A DNA stretch of 64,000 nt from Streptomyces decoyicus. Lineage in GTDB: Bacteria; Actinomycetota; Actinomycetes; Streptomycetales; Streptomycetaceae. Within the stretch, counting starts at the first letter, position 1; each line of letters begins with the position of its first letter. The notes below the pieces were generated by a model. The model was not told the DNA's origin and did no database searches. It was given only the letters and a program-made list of their open reading frames with translations. The translations under genes were made by a program, and so were the position numbers. The stretch covers positions 6,820,001-6,884,000 of the forward strand of contig NZ_CP082301.1 in NCBI RefSeq assembly GCF_019880305.1, written 5' to 3'. Shown here piece after piece: positions 26,357 to 36,296 of this stretch.

Positions 26357-28801
26357 ATGGTGGGGGAAATGGTCGTCGGGGATGTGCTTGCGGAAGAGGA
26401 CGATGTCCCGTCCAGGTTCCCGTTCGGCGGTCGCTGCGCTCTTGACGGGCCCTGCGCGCCGGTCCGGCTGACGAGGCGGCTGCCCGCCGCTCTGGCCACG
26501 GAACTCACCGGGCGCAGCGCGGAGTTCGTCCTCGCGGCGGCCCTGCTCCTCGCCCGGAAGTACAGCGACGGCACCGCCTTCCGCATCGGCGTGCGACGGA
26601 CGACATGGGCAGCGCAGGACGCCGACGCCTCGCTCGTCGTCGCCATGCCGTCCACCACGACCGCGGCGGAGCACCTGAGCACGGTGACGACCGGCCTCGC
26701 CGCCCTCACCGACGCCCCGGACGCAGCGGCCGCCGCGCCGTCGAAGGTGGTGTGCGTCGTCGACGGGCCCGCCGGCGGCAGGCCCGGCGCCGATCTGGTC
26801 CTCTCCAGCGAGGCCACGGCCGACGGTCTGGTACTGCACGCGGACCGCCACGAGCACGTGTACGACGCGGCGTTCACCGAACGGCTCCTCGGCCACCTGG
26901 TCCATCTCCTGTGCCAGATCACCGAGTCCCCTGGCACGCCGATCGGCCGGCTGGGGCTGCCGACCGGACCCGAACTCGAGCGGCTGCTCGGCTTCAACGA
27001 CACCGCCCGCCCCTACCCCCGCGACACCTCGGTCTACGCACTCTTCGCCGCCCAGGCCGCCGAACGGCCCGAGCACCTCGCGGTCAGCCATCAGGACGGC
27101 TCCCTCACCTACCGCGAACTGGAGGAGCAGTCCCTGCGGTTGGCCGCGCTGCTCCACACCCACGGTGTCGGACGGCACACCCGGGTCGCGTTCGCCCTGG
27201 AGCGCACGCCCCGGCTGCTGGCCGCCGTGCTGGCCATCCTGCGGCTCGGCGCCGCCTACGTTCCCCTGGACAAGAACCTGCCCGCGGCCCGCCGGGCCCT
27301 CCTGCTGGCCGACAGCGGCGCCGCGCTGCTGCTCGTCGACGACGCGCAGGCCACAGCGGACGTCCCGGTGCTCGACATCACCCGGCCCCACGACGGCGAC
27401 CCCGGCGCCCTGCCGGCCCTCGCCGCAGCGCCCGAGGACACCGCGTACGTGATGTACACCTCCGGCACCACGGGCCGGCCGAAGGGCGTACCGGTCAACC
27501 AGCGGGCCGTCGTCCGGCTGGTCCGCGGCACCGACTACGCGGATCTCTCGGCCGGTACCACGATCCTCCAGACCGGCGCGATCGCCTTCGACGCCACCAC
27601 GCTGGAATTCTGGGGCGCGCTGCTCAACGGCGGCACCCTCGTCCTCGTACCGGCCGCCACCGTCCTGAACTCGGTCGACCTCGGCGCCGCGATCGCGCGG
27701 CACCGGGTCAACACGCTGTGGCTCACCGCCACGCTCTTCAACCAGCTCGTCGAGCAGGACCCCGCGGTGCTGCGGGGCTGCCAGGTGCTGGTCGGCGGCG
27801 AGGCGGTCTCCGCGCAGCACCTCGCCCAGGCCATGGACGCCTGCCCGGACAGCGTCTTCATCAACGCGTACGGCCCCACCGAGAACACCACCTTCTCCGT
27901 CACGCACCGCGTGGCGCAGCGGTACACCGGCCGGGTGCCCATCGGCCGGCCCATCGCCAACTCCACCGCCTGGGTGCTGGACCGCGACGGCAACCCGCAG
28001 CCGCTCGGCGTCCCCGGCGAGCTGTACGTGGGCGGTGACGGGCTCAGCGACGGCTATCTCAACCGGCCGGATCTGAACGGCACAGCGTTCGTGCTCGGCG
28101 GCATCGGCGCCCGCAAGGAGCGGCTGTACCGCACGGGCGACCTCGCGTGCTGGAACGACGACGGGCTCCTCGACTGCCTCGGCCGGGCGGACCACCAGGT
28201 CAAGGTCCGCGGCTACCGGGTGGAGCTCGCGGAGGTGGAGAGCGCTCTGTCCCGACTGCCGTCCGTACGCGACTGCGTGGTGTTGCTGCGCCGGCGCGAG
28301 GACGGAACGGCCGTGCTGAGTGCCTACTTCACCGCCGCGGCGGAGCTCGACGCGGCGCGGCTGCGCTCGGCCCTGCTCGCGGAACTCCCCGACTACATGG
28401 TCCCGTCCGCCTTCATGCAGCTCCCGGAGCTGCCGCTGAACCGCAACCACAAGGCCGACCGGGTGGCGCTGGCCGCTCTGGAACCGGCGGACACCGGGGC
28501 GACGGCCGGGGCGACCGCCGGGGCGGGGCGGGCCCCCGGCACACCACTGGAGATCACGGTGGCGGGCCTCTTCGCGGAGGCGCTGGGCGTGCCGTCGGTC
28601 TCGCTCGACGACAGCTTCTTCGAGCTCGGGGGCCACTCGCTGCGGATGATGCGGTTGTGGAACCAGGTCAGGGCGGTCACCGGCAGGGCGATCGAGCTGC
28701 GGCAGATCCTCGATGCCCCCACCGTGGCCGGTGTCGTGGCCGCCCTGGAGCGAAGCCGGGCGGCAGCGGCCGCCCGCCCGAAGCTGACGCGCCGCTCATG
28801 A
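26357..28801 (+). CDS. NRPS protein: half condensation domain, adenylation, carrier (A-T)
   Basis: An 814-residue protein. Residues about 35-205 resemble only the C-terminal lobe of a condensation domain (FVLAAALLLARKYSDG) and lack the lobe with HHxxxDG. The adenylation domain spans about 220-700 with core motifs YTSGTTGRPKG, FDATTLEFWG, NAYGPTENTTF, YRTGD and VKVRGYRVE, and LNRNHKADR supplies the late lysine. The carrier follows with Ser761 in LGGHSLRMM. Reading the specificity positions gives D-A-L-W-V-G-A-T-F-K, close to valine-type codes; hydrophobic specificity is likely, the exact residue is not. The start is uncertain: ATG 26357 or ATG 26369. Confidence 0.88.
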   Translation: MVGEMVVGDVLAEEDDVPSRFPFGGRCALDGPCAPVRLTRRLPAALATELTGRSAEFVLAAALLLARKYSDGTAFRIGVRRTTWAAQDADASLVVAMPSTTTAAEHLSTVTTGLAALTDAPDAAAAAPSKVVCVVDGPAGGRPGADLVLSSEATADGLVLHADRHEHVYDAAFTERLLGHLVHLLCQITESPGTPIGRLGLPTGPELERLLGFNDTARPYPRDTSVYALFAAQAAERPEHLAVSHQDGSLTYRELEEQSLRLAALLHTHGVGRHTRVAFALERTPRLLAAVLAILRLGAAYVPLDKNLPAARRALLLADSGAALLLVDDAQATADVPVLDITRPHDGDPGALPALAAAPEDTAYVMYTSGTTGRPKGVPVNQRAVVRLVRGTDYADLSAGTTILQTGAIAFDATTLEFWGALLNGGTLVLVPAATVLNSVDLGAAIARHRVNTLWLTATLFNQLVEQDPAVLRGCQVLVGGEAVSAQHLAQAMDACPDSVFINAYGPTENTTFSVTHRVAQRYTGRVPIGRPIANSTAWVLDRDGNPQPLGVPGELYVGGDGLSDGYLNRPDLNGTAFVLGGIGARKERLYRTGDLACWNDDGLLDCLGRADHQVKVRGYRVELAEVESALSRLPSVRDCVVLLRRREDGTAVLSAYFTAAAELDAARLRSALLAELPDYMVPSAFMQLPELPLNRNHKADRVALAALEPADTGATAGATAGAGRAPGTPLEITVAGLFAEALGVPSVSLDDSFFELGGHSLRMMRLWNQVRAVTGRAIELRQILDAPTVAGVVAALERSRAAAAARPKLTRRS

Positions 28802-28841
28802 CGGCGGTCGTGGAGCGCCCGGTGGCCCTGCAGGGTGAGGA

Positions 28842-31800
28842 GTGAGCGTGTTCCCCTTGTCGTTCGCACAGCAGGGGCTGTGGTTCCTGAACCGGCTGGA
28901 AGGGCCGGGGTCGACGTACAACGTGCCGGTGGTGGTGCGGCTGCGCGGCGCGCTGGACGTGCCCGCTCTGGAGGCTGCCGTCGCCGATGTCGTCGACCGG
29001 CACGAGAGCCTGCGGACCGTGTTCGGCGAGACCGGGGGAGCGCCCTATCAGCGGGTGCTGCCGTCGGCGGAGACCGGTCTGGTCCTGACCGTCCTCGACA
29101 GCGGGCCGCAACGGCTCGACGCGGATCTGCACGAGGTGGTGCGGCGCCCCTTCGACCTCGCTGCCGACCTGCCGGTCCGGGCCTGGCTGCTGCGGGTGGC
29201 GGCCGACGACCACGTGCTCGCTCTGGTCATGCACCACGTGGTGTGCGACGGCTGGTCCCTCACCCCGCTGCTGCGCGACCTCAGCACCGCCTACGGCGCA
29301 CGGCACGACGGGCTCGCCCCGGCCTGGGAGCCGCTGCCGGTCCAGTACTCCGACTACACCCTGTGGCAGCGTGACCTGCTCGGCTCCGACGACGATCCCG
29401 ACAGCCTGATCAACAGTCAGCTCGCCTACTGGCAAAAGGCGTTGGCGGGACTGCCGGAAGAACTGCCGCTGCCGTTCGACCGGGTGCGGCTGCCCGGCGC
29501 CGACACCTTCGGCGGCGCCACCGTCGACCGCACCCTCGGGCCGGAGCTGCACGGACGCCTCCTGGAGGTCGCCCAGCAGCACGGGTGCACGCTGTTCATG
29601 GTGCTCCAGGCGGCCGTCGCCGTGCTGCTCACCCGTTCCGGGGCCGGCACCGACATCCCCTTCGGCACCCCGGTGGCCGGACGCGCCGACGCGGCCCTGG
29701 ACGACCTCGTCGGATTCTTCGTCAACACCGTCGTGCTGCGCACCGACACCTCCGGCAACCCCACGTTCGGGGAGCTGCTGCGCCGGGTCCGCGAGACGGA
29801 CTTCGACGCCTACGCCCACCAGGACGTCCCGTTCGACCGGCTCGTCGAGGTGCTCAACCCCCGACGCTCGCCCCACCGGCACCCCCTGTTCCAGGTGATG
29901 CTCGCGCTCAACGAGGGACGGCCCGGCGAGGCACTGCGGCTGCCCGGTGTCGAGACCGCCGTGCTGCGCGAGACGACCGACACCGCGAAGTTCAGCCTCT
30001 CCGTCGACTTCGACGACCGGCGCGACCACGACGGCCGGCCCGCCGGGCTGCACACCGCCCTCGAATACGCCACGGACGTGTTCGACGAGGCGACCGTCCG
30101 GGCCATGGCCGACCGGCTCGTACGACTCCTCGAGGCGGTCGCCGCCGACCCGGCGCTGCGCATCCGCGAGGTGCCCGTGCTGTCCGCCGCCGAACAGCAC
30201 CGCCAGCTCGTCGAGTGGAACGGCCCGGACAGGCCCGAGACCCCGGTCGACCTCGCCCGGCGCATCCGCCACTGGGCGAACGAGCGGCCGGACGCGATCG
30301 CCGTGTCCGACGGGAGCGCCCGCCACACCTACCGTGAGCTCGCAGACACCGCCGACCGCATCTCCCGCACCCTGACGGCGGCGGGTGCCGGCCCCGACGA
30401 TCTCACCGCGATCCTCTCCGACCGTAGCGCCTGGTTCGTCACCACCGCGCTCGGCACGCTCGGCGCCGGCAGCGGATATCTGGCCCTGGACGGCACCCTG
30501 CCCGTCGACCGGGCCCGGCAGATGCTCGCGGACAGCGCCGCGAGCCGCCTGGTGGCCGCCCCGGAACTGCGCGGGCGCGCGGAGACGGTCACCGCGGGCG
30601 GCCTCGACGGTGTCACCGTGGTCACGGTCGACGACGTACCGGACGGGACGAGCCCGTGGCGGCGGCCGGACCTCTCGGCCCGTCCGGGCCTGCTCGCGTA
30701 CGCGGTGTTCACGTCGGGCTCGACCGGGCGGCCCAAGGGCGTCCTGGTCCCCCACCGCGGCCTGTCCAACCACCTGCTCGCCGTGGCCGAGCTCTACGGT
30801 CTCGACGAGCACGACACGATGGCCTTCAACGCGCCGCTCACCTTCGACGTCGCCGTGTGGCAGGCGCTGACGATGCCGCTGGTCGGCGGGCGGGTGCACG
30901 TCCTCGACGAGGACACCACCCGCGATCCGCTGCTGCTCGTCCGCTGCATCGCCGACCAGGGCATCACCCTCCTCCAGATCGTGCCGCAGGTGCTGCGCGC
31001 GGTCCTGGACATGTGGGACCTCGACGACACCACCGTCGGCCTGTTCAAGGGGCTGCGGTACCTCCTCGTCCACGGCGAGGAGCTGCCGCCCGACCTCGTC
31101 GACCGCTGGTTCGCCCGGCACCCCCGCATCCCGCTCGCCAACGTCTACGGCCCCGCCGAGTGCTCGGACGACGTGTCGATCTCCGTCATCGACGCGGCCG
31201 ACGGATTCCGCCGCAGCCGGGCCCCGATCGGCCGGCTCCTGCGCAACATGCAGGCCTACGTGCTCGACGCCTGTCTCCAACTCGTGCCGTCCGGCACGGT
31301 CGGTGAGCTGTACGTCGGGGGAGCGGGCCTGGCACGCGGCTACGCGGGCCGGGCCGGGGTGACCGCGCAGCGGTTCATGGCGAACCCGTTCGGCGCGCCC
31401 GGCGAGCGGATGTACCGCACCGGAGACCTGGTGCGCTGGAACACCGACGGCGAGCTGGAGTTCATGGGCCGCGTCGACCACCAGGTGAAGATCCGGGGCT
31501 TCCGTATCGAGCCGGGTGAGGTCCAGGCGGTCATCGAGCGCGACCCACAGGTGCGCCAGGCGGTGGTGCTGGCCCGGGAGGACCGCCCCGGTGACAAGCG
31601 GCTCGTGGCCTACGCGGTGCCGGTGGACGGCGCGGCACTGGACGTCGGTGCGGTACGCCGGCGGACCGCACAGGCGCTGCCCGAGTACATGGTCCCCTCC
31701 TTCTTCGTCGAGCTGGCCGAACTGCCGCTCACCCCCAACGGCAAACTGGACCGGCGCGCCCTGCCGGCCCCGGTCATCCGGACGGAGGCCACCGGCGCAC

Positions 31801-32870
31801 TGCCCCGCGCCCCTCAGGAGACCGCGCTGTGCGGCCTGTTCGCCGAGGTGCTCGGGGTGCCCGCGGTCGGAGTCGAGGACAGCTTCTTCGACCTCGGGGG
31901 GCACTCCCTCCTCGCGATGCGGCTGCTGAGCCGGATCCGCTCCGTGCTGGACGTACGGGTCACCCTGCGCACCCTGTTCGACACCCCCACCGTTGCGGGC
32001 ATCCTGGACGCCCTCGGGCGGACCGGGGAGCAGGACGACCACGAGGTGCTGTTGGCGCTGCGCCCCGGCACCGACCCGCGCCCGCTGTTCTGCGTCCACC
32101 CCGCGACCGGACTCGCCTGGAGCTACGCGGGCCTCGCCGCGCACCTGCCCGGCGACCTCGCCCTCTACGGCCTCCAGGCGCCCGGCCTCGTCGAGCACAG
32201 CGCGATCCCGCGGGACATGGAGGAGATGCTCGGCCGGATGCTGGCGGAGATCCGCCGCGTACAGCCCGAGGGGCCCTACCGGCTGCTCGGCTGGTCGCTC
32301 GGCGGCAACCTCGCCCACGCCCTGGCCGGCCGGCTGCAACAGGACGGCGCCGCCATCGAACTCCTCGCCCTCGTCGATGCCTACCCGGGCGAGGTCTGGC
32401 CCTGCCCCTCGTTCGCGACGCCCGAGCAGTGGGACGAGTTCAGCCTGCTCGCCACCCTCGTGCCGGCCGTGGCCGACGACGAGGCGATGGCCGCCGACCC
32501 AGGGGCCGCGCTGGCCGTGCTGCGCCGCGCCGGACAGGAGCAACTCGGCCTGGAGAGCGCCGCGTTCGAGCGGCTCGTCGCCGTGGGCGTGAACAGCAGC
32601 CGGCTGGTGGCCGGCCACCGGCCCCGCCGGGTCCGCGGCCGGACCGTCTACTTCACCGCGGCCGAGGGACGGAGCGCGGCGCGCCCCGACCCGGCCGCCT
32701 GGGCCCCCTACGTGGACGACCTCGACCAGCACGACCTCCTGTGCCGCCACGAAGAGGCGATGGACCCCGAACCCCGCAAGCACATCGCCGAGATCGTCAC
32801 GGCCGAACTGCTCGGCCACGCACGAAGCAGGCCACTGCCAGACCGGAAGGCAACGAACCCCCATGACTGA
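28842..32870 (+). CDS. NRPS module with termination: C-A-T-TE
   Basis: A 1342-residue single-module synthetase. The condensation domain (1-440) has the active motif HHVVCDG (His131-His132, Asp136). The adenylation domain (about 455-960) shows FTSGSTGRPKG, FDVAVWQ, NVYGPAECSDD, YRTGD, VKIRGFRIE and NGKLDRR. The carrier has Ser1022 in LGGHSLLAM. A type I thioesterase ends the protein, with nucleophile Ser1152 in GWSLGG. My reading of the specificity positions, D-V-W-Q-L-H-V-D-D-K, does not match a code I know, so the residue is unassigned. Starts are GTG 28842 or GTG 28848. As the only protein with a cis thioesterase, it should act last and release the product. Confidence 0.92.
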   Translation: MSVFPLSFAQQGLWFLNRLEGPGSTYNVPVVVRLRGALDVPALEAAVADVVDRHESLRTVFGETGGAPYQRVLPSAETGLVLTVLDSGPQRLDADLHEVVRRPFDLAADLPVRAWLLRVAADDHVLALVMHHVVCDGWSLTPLLRDLSTAYGARHDGLAPAWEPLPVQYSDYTLWQRDLLGSDDDPDSLINSQLAYWQKALAGLPEELPLPFDRVRLPGADTFGGATVDRTLGPELHGRLLEVAQQHGCTLFMVLQAAVAVLLTRSGAGTDIPFGTPVAGRADAALDDLVGFFVNTVVLRTDTSGNPTFGELLRRVRETDFDAYAHQDVPFDRLVEVLNPRRSPHRHPLFQVMLALNEGRPGEALRLPGVETAVLRETTDTAKFSLSVDFDDRRDHDGRPAGLHTALEYATDVFDEATVRAMADRLVRLLEAVAADPALRIREVPVLSAAEQHRQLVEWNGPDRPETPVDLARRIRHWANERPDAIAVSDGSARHTYRELADTADRISRTLTAAGAGPDDLTAILSDRSAWFVTTALGTLGAGSGYLALDGTLPVDRARQMLADSAASRLVAAPELRGRAETVTAGGLDGVTVVTVDDVPDGTSPWRRPDLSARPGLLAYAVFTSGSTGRPKGVLVPHRGLSNHLLAVAELYGLDEHDTMAFNAPLTFDVAVWQALTMPLVGGRVHVLDEDTTRDPLLLVRCIADQGITLLQIVPQVLRAVLDMWDLDDTTVGLFKGLRYLLVHGEELPPDLVDRWFARHPRIPLANVYGPAECSDDVSISVIDAADGFRRSRAPIGRLLRNMQAYVLDACLQLVPSGTVGELYVGGAGLARGYAGRAGVTAQRFMANPFGAPGERMYRTGDLVRWNTDGELEFMGRVDHQVKIRGFRIEPGEVQAVIERDPQVRQAVVLAREDRPGDKRLVAYAVPVDGAALDVGAVRRRTAQALPEYMVPSFFVELAELPLTPNGKLDRRALPAPVIRTEATGALPRAPQETALCGLFAEVLGVPAVGVEDSFFDLGGHSLLAMRLLSRIRSVLDVRVTLRTLFDTPTVAGILDALGRTGEQDDHEVLLALRPGTDPRPLFCVHPATGLAWSYAGLAAHLPGDLALYGLQAPGLVEHSAIPRDMEEMLGRMLAEIRRVQPEGPYRLLGWSLGGNLAHALAGRLQQDGAAIELLALVDAYPGEVWPCPSFATPEQWDEFSLLATLVPAVADDEAMAADPGAALAVLRRAGQEQLGLESAAFERLVAVGVNSSRLVAGHRPRRVRGRTVYFTAAEGRSAARPDPAAWAPYVDDLDQHDLLCRHEEAMDPEPRKHIAEIVTAELLGHARSRPLPDRKATNPHD

Positions 32871-34278
32871 CCTGTTGGACCCGGTGTCCCGGGATTCCGC
32901 CGAGCGGTATCTGCGCCACCACTTCCAGGGCCCGCTGGTGGGCCCCGGCGATGCGGCGTACGACGAGGTGCGCGCGGTGTGGAACGCCATGCACGACCGC
33001 CGGCCCCGGCTGATCGCCCGCTGCACCAGTGCCGCGGACGTCAGTACTGCACTGCGGTACGCCACCGCGGCCGGCCTCGCCGTGACCGTGCGCGGCGGGG
33101 GCCACAACGTCGCCGGCACCGCCGTCGCCGACGGTGCGGTCATGATCGACCTGTCGCTGCTGAACGAGGTCGACGTCGACCCCGGGGCACAGACCGCCCG
33201 CGCACAGGGCGGCTGTCTGCTGCGCGACGTCGACGCCGCCACCCTCGCCCACGACCTGGTGTGCCCCTCGGGAGTGGTCTCGCACACCGGGCTGGGGGGC
33301 CTGACCCTCGGCGGCGGCTACGGATGGCTCGCCCGCAAATGGGGCCTGACCTGTGATCACCTCCTGGCGGCCGAGGTCGTGCTCGCCGACGGCACGATCG
33401 TCGAAGCCACCGAGGACGAGCACGCCGAACTGCTGTGGGGCCTACGCGGCGGAGGCGGCAACCTCGGCATCGTCACCCGCTTCACGCTGCGTCTGCGGCC
33501 GGTCGGCCCCGTGCACCACCAAACGGCCGTCTACCCGCTGGCGGACGTACCGGCGGCGCTCGCCCGCTACCGGGAGTTCGCCGAGGCACAGGGCCCCGAC
33601 CTGCACGCCACCGCCGCGCTCAAGCAGGCCGGCCACCAGCCCTGGATCCCGGAGCGGCTGCGCGGCCTGCCTGCGCTGTTCCTGACCGCCGCCTGGTTCG
33701 GCGACGAGGCCGACGGCCCGCGGCACACCGCACCACTGTTCGCCACGGCCGCGCCCGACGCCACCGTCTCCCGGGTGATGTCGTACGCGCAGCTGCAGGC
33801 TCTCGGCGACCACGGCGAGCCGCACGGCAACCGCTACTTCACGAAGTCGTGCTACCTCACCGACCTGACCGACGGCGCGGTCGCCCAACTGATGGAGTCC
33901 GCCCGGGAGATCCGTTCGCCGCTGTCCTGCATCGACTTCGAGTACCTGCGCGGCGCCATCGGCGACGTGCCGGACGAGGAGTCCGCCTTCCCCCGCCGGG
34001 ACGCGCCCTACATCTGCACGGTGTCGGCGCAGTGGACCGACGAGTCCGCCGACGACGAGAACGCGGCCTGGAGCCGGCAGGGCACCGAGCGGCTCGCCCC
34101 CTGGCAGTACGGCGGCGCCTACGTCAACTACCTCCAGGACGAGCAGCCCGGCAGGGTCGCCGAGGTCTACGGCGCCGCCCGCTACGAGCGTCTCGCCGCG
34201 CTCAAGCACCGCTATGACCCGGACAACGTCCTGGCCGGCAACCAGAACATCCCTCCCGCAGCGCACCCGCACGTCTAG
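32863..34278 (+). CDS. Berberine-bridge-type FAD-dependent oxidase
   Basis: A 471-residue flavoprotein of the VAO/PCMH superfamily with a C-terminal BBE segment. The FAD-binding strand reads VTVRGGGHNVAG, whose histidine normally links covalently to FAD; GLGGLTLGGGYGWLARKWGLTCDHL follows. The cysteine of bicovalent members, which falls before the GxGG stretch, is replaced by valine, so only one covalent link is expected. The C-terminus has the BBE pattern YDPDNVLAGNQNI. It overlaps the NRPS stop codon by 8 bases, meaning tight coupling. Likely work is oxidation of the peptide or of a carrier-bound amino acid, making a double bond or ring; this is inferred from cluster context. Confidence 0.88.
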   Translation: MTDLLDPVSRDSAERYLRHHFQGPLVGPGDAAYDEVRAVWNAMHDRRPRLIARCTSAADVSTALRYATAAGLAVTVRGGGHNVAGTAVADGAVMIDLSLLNEVDVDPGAQTARAQGGCLLRDVDAATLAHDLVCPSGVVSHTGLGGLTLGGGYGWLARKWGLTCDHLLAAEVVLADGTIVEATEDEHAELLWGLRGGGGNLGIVTRFTLRLRPVGPVHHQTAVYPLADVPAALARYREFAEAQGPDLHATAALKQAGHQPWIPERLRGLPALFLTAAWFGDEADGPRHTAPLFATAAPDATVSRVMSYAQLQALGDHGEPHGNRYFTKSCYLTDLTDGAVAQLMESAREIRSPLSCIDFEYLRGAIGDVPDEESAFPRRDAPYICTVSAQWTDESADDENAAWSRQGTERLAPWQYGGAYVNYLQDEQPGRVAEVYGAARYERLAALKHRYDPDNVLAGNQNIPPAAHPHV

Positions 34279-34303
34279 CCCGCACGTCTGGAGAGAAGAC
34301 CCC

Positions 34304-35362
34304 ATGTCGCAGCTTGTTACTCCGCAGCCGACCGTCGCCCCGCCGGCCACCTTCGACAGCAACGACCCCGGTGCTTTCCTGACCGCCCTGCGCTCCCCGT
34401 GGTACACCCTCGTCGCCGATCTCCAGGACACGGTGCAGTGGACCACCATGGAGTACGCACGGTCGCAGGGGCTGAAGAACCTGTGGCTGCCCCTGACCAC
34501 CCGGACCGTCACCTGCCCGAACGGCTTCGGCAGTGACACCGAAGCGGTCAAGGTCCACGTCAACGGCGTCGACACCTATCTCCAGGACTCGATGCAGTAC
34601 CTGCTGGAGTACGGCTGCCGGCTCGCCCCGGGCGGCTGCTACAACATCATGCCGTCGTTCCGCGTCGAGACGCCCGACGCGACCCACCTCACCCAGTTCA
34701 CCCACAGCGAGGCCGAGATCCCCGGAGGCCTCGACGACCTCATACGGTACGTCGACGGCTATGTGAAGGCGCTCGCCTCCGCCCTCCTCGACCAGCACGG
34801 CGACCGGCTGGCCGCGGGCCGGGGCGACATCTCCCACCTGGAGCGCATGGCGGGCCACAGCGCGCCGTTCGCCCGGGTCACCTTCGAGGAGGCCGTCGGC
34901 ATCGTCGGTGACGTCGACGGCTGCGTCCAGGACGCGGGCGAGTGGCGCAGCCTGACCCGCAAGGGCGAGCGCCTGCTGATGGAGCGGGTCAGCGAGTTCG
35001 TCTGGATGCACCACCAGGACACCCTGGCGGTGCCCTTCTACCAGGCGTTCGGTGACGACGAGGCGCGCACGGCCCGCGCGGCCGACCTGCTCTTCGGCAT
35101 GGGCGAGGTCGTCGGCTCCGGCGAGCGGCACACCGACCCGGACCTGCTGCGCAAGTCCATCGCCCTGCACGACGTCCACGAGGAGGACTACGACTGGTAC
35201 GTCCGGATGCGCGAGGACGCCCCGATGCTGACCTCCGGCTTCGGCATGGGCGTCGAGCGGTTCCTCATGTGGGTGCTCAACCACGACGACATCCGTGACA
35301 TCCCGCTGGTCTCCCGGGTCAACGAGCCCGGCTCCTGGCCCGAGGCGATCGTCCGCCCGTAG
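34304..35362 (+). CDS. Class II aminoacyl-tRNA synthetase-like protein (AsnRS/AspRS catalytic-core paralogue)
   Basis: A 352-residue protein made only of the class IIb catalytic core. Motif 2 reads PSFRVETPDATHLTQF (Arg120, Glu122, His128), the pre-motif 3 block reads DLLFGMGEVVGSGE as in AsnRS, and motif 3 is GFGMGVER (312-319) followed by NHDDIRDIPLVSR. The N-terminal OB-fold that reads the tRNA anticodon is absent. Such stand-alone cores make asparagine from aspartyl-AMP in archaea, so this enzyme probably adenylates an Asp-like acid and passes it to an amine rather than charging tRNA. It sits among the NRPS tailoring genes with a GGAGAGAAG ribosome site. Its substrate is unknown. Confidence 0.82.
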   Translation: MSQLVTPQPTVAPPATFDSNDPGAFLTALRSPWYTLVADLQDTVQWTTMEYARSQGLKNLWLPLTTRTVTCPNGFGSDTEAVKVHVNGVDTYLQDSMQYLLEYGCRLAPGGCYNIMPSFRVETPDATHLTQFTHSEAEIPGGLDDLIRYVDGYVKALASALLDQHGDRLAAGRGDISHLERMAGHSAPFARVTFEEAVGIVGDVDGCVQDAGEWRSLTRKGERLLMERVSEFVWMHHQDTLAVPFYQAFGDDEARTARAADLLFGMGEVVGSGERHTDPDLLRKSIALHDVHEEDYDWYVRMREDAPMLTSGFGMGVERFLMWVLNHDDIRDIPLVSRVNEPGSWPEAIVRP

Positions 35363-35522
35363 CCCGGCCCTCCCGCCGCCGCACCCGCCCCGGACCCCCG
35401 ACGGAGGGGCGGCCGCGGTCCGCGGGACCTCCCCCGCGGGGCCGCCACCCGTTCCCCCCCCGCGCCGCCACCCGTTCCGCCCCGTGCCGTACCCCGCCGA
35501 GAAGGCCCCGGCACGCAACGAA

Positions 35523-36296
35523 ATGAGTGCCATGACCTCAGATCCCGTGCCTGTTCTGTGCCTGCCCTATGCCGGTGCGGGCGCCGGCTTCTTCCGTAAG
35601 TGGCGGCAGTCGGCCCCGGCCGGTCTGCTCCTGGAGCCCCTGCAACTGCCCGGCCGCGAGGAGCGCACCGACGAGGAGCCGCACCGCGACGTGGCCCGTG
35701 CGGTGCACGCCCTGCTGCCCGAGGCCCTCGACGCGGTGCGCGGACACTCCCGGGTCGCTGTCTTCGGCCACAGCCTCGGCGCCATCCTCGCCTACGAGCT
35801 CGCCCGTGCCCTGGAGGAACGTACGGAACTGCCCGTGGCGCACGTGTTCGTGAGCGGATCCCCGGCCCCGGAGCGGGGGCGCGCACCGCAGGCGGCCGCC
35901 CTGGACGACGCCGAGTTCCTCGCCCGGGTCGAGGAGCTGGCCGGCTACCGCCACCCCGCCCTGGAATCGGCCGAGTTCAGAGAACTGCTGCTGCCCACGC
36001 TGCGGGCGGACGTGGCCATGCACGAGTCCTACCGTCCGCCGTCGGACGAACCGGTCGAGGCCCCGGTCACCTGTCTGCGCGGCGCCGGCGACGTACTCGT
36101 GACGGAGCAGGACGCCCGCGAGTGGCACACCACCACCTCCGGCCCGTTCACCTACGCCGAGATGCCCGGCGGCCACATGTACCTCGCCGACGCCGCCCCC
36201 CAGGTCCTCGGTCTGGTCGCGGCGACGCTGGAGGGAACCGTCCGGCAGCCCACGGCCTCGGGCCGGTTCACGGGCCCGGGGGCGGCATGCGACTAG
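35523..36296 (+). CDS. Type II thioesterase of the NRPS cluster
   Basis: A 257-residue alpha/beta hydrolase. It starts with the type II thioesterase hallmark LCLPYAGAGAGFFRKW, has PLQLPGREER, the nucleophile elbow FGHSLGAILAYELA and a late GGHMYLA histidine motif. These enzymes free carrier proteins from wrong or stalled acyl groups, which helps a line where carriers are loaded in trans. ATG 35523 is chosen, with a second in-frame ATG at 35532; no strong Shine-Dalgarno is seen for either. The 160-bp gap after the AsnRS-like gene is C-rich and has no obvious terminator. It overlaps the next gene by 10 bases. Confidence 0.92.
   Translation: MSAMTSDPVPVLCLPYAGAGAGFFRKWRQSAPAGLLLEPLQLPGREERTDEEPHRDVARAVHALLPEALDAVRGHSRVAVFGHSLGAILAYELARALEERTELPVAHVFVSGSPAPERGRAPQAAALDDAEFLARVEELAGYRHPALESAEFRELLLPTLRADVAMHESYRPPSDEPVEAPVTCLRGAGDVLVTEQDAREWHTTTSGPFTYAEMPGGHMYLADAAPQVLGLVAATLEGTVRQPTASGRFTGPGAACD

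Noticed and set aside
28677..33287. A 1536-codon open frame on the minus strand across the C-A-T-TE gene
   Set aside because: It is an antisense shadow of the NRPS gene caused by GC-biased third positions; its amino-acid make-up is random and the plus strand carries full NRPS motifs.
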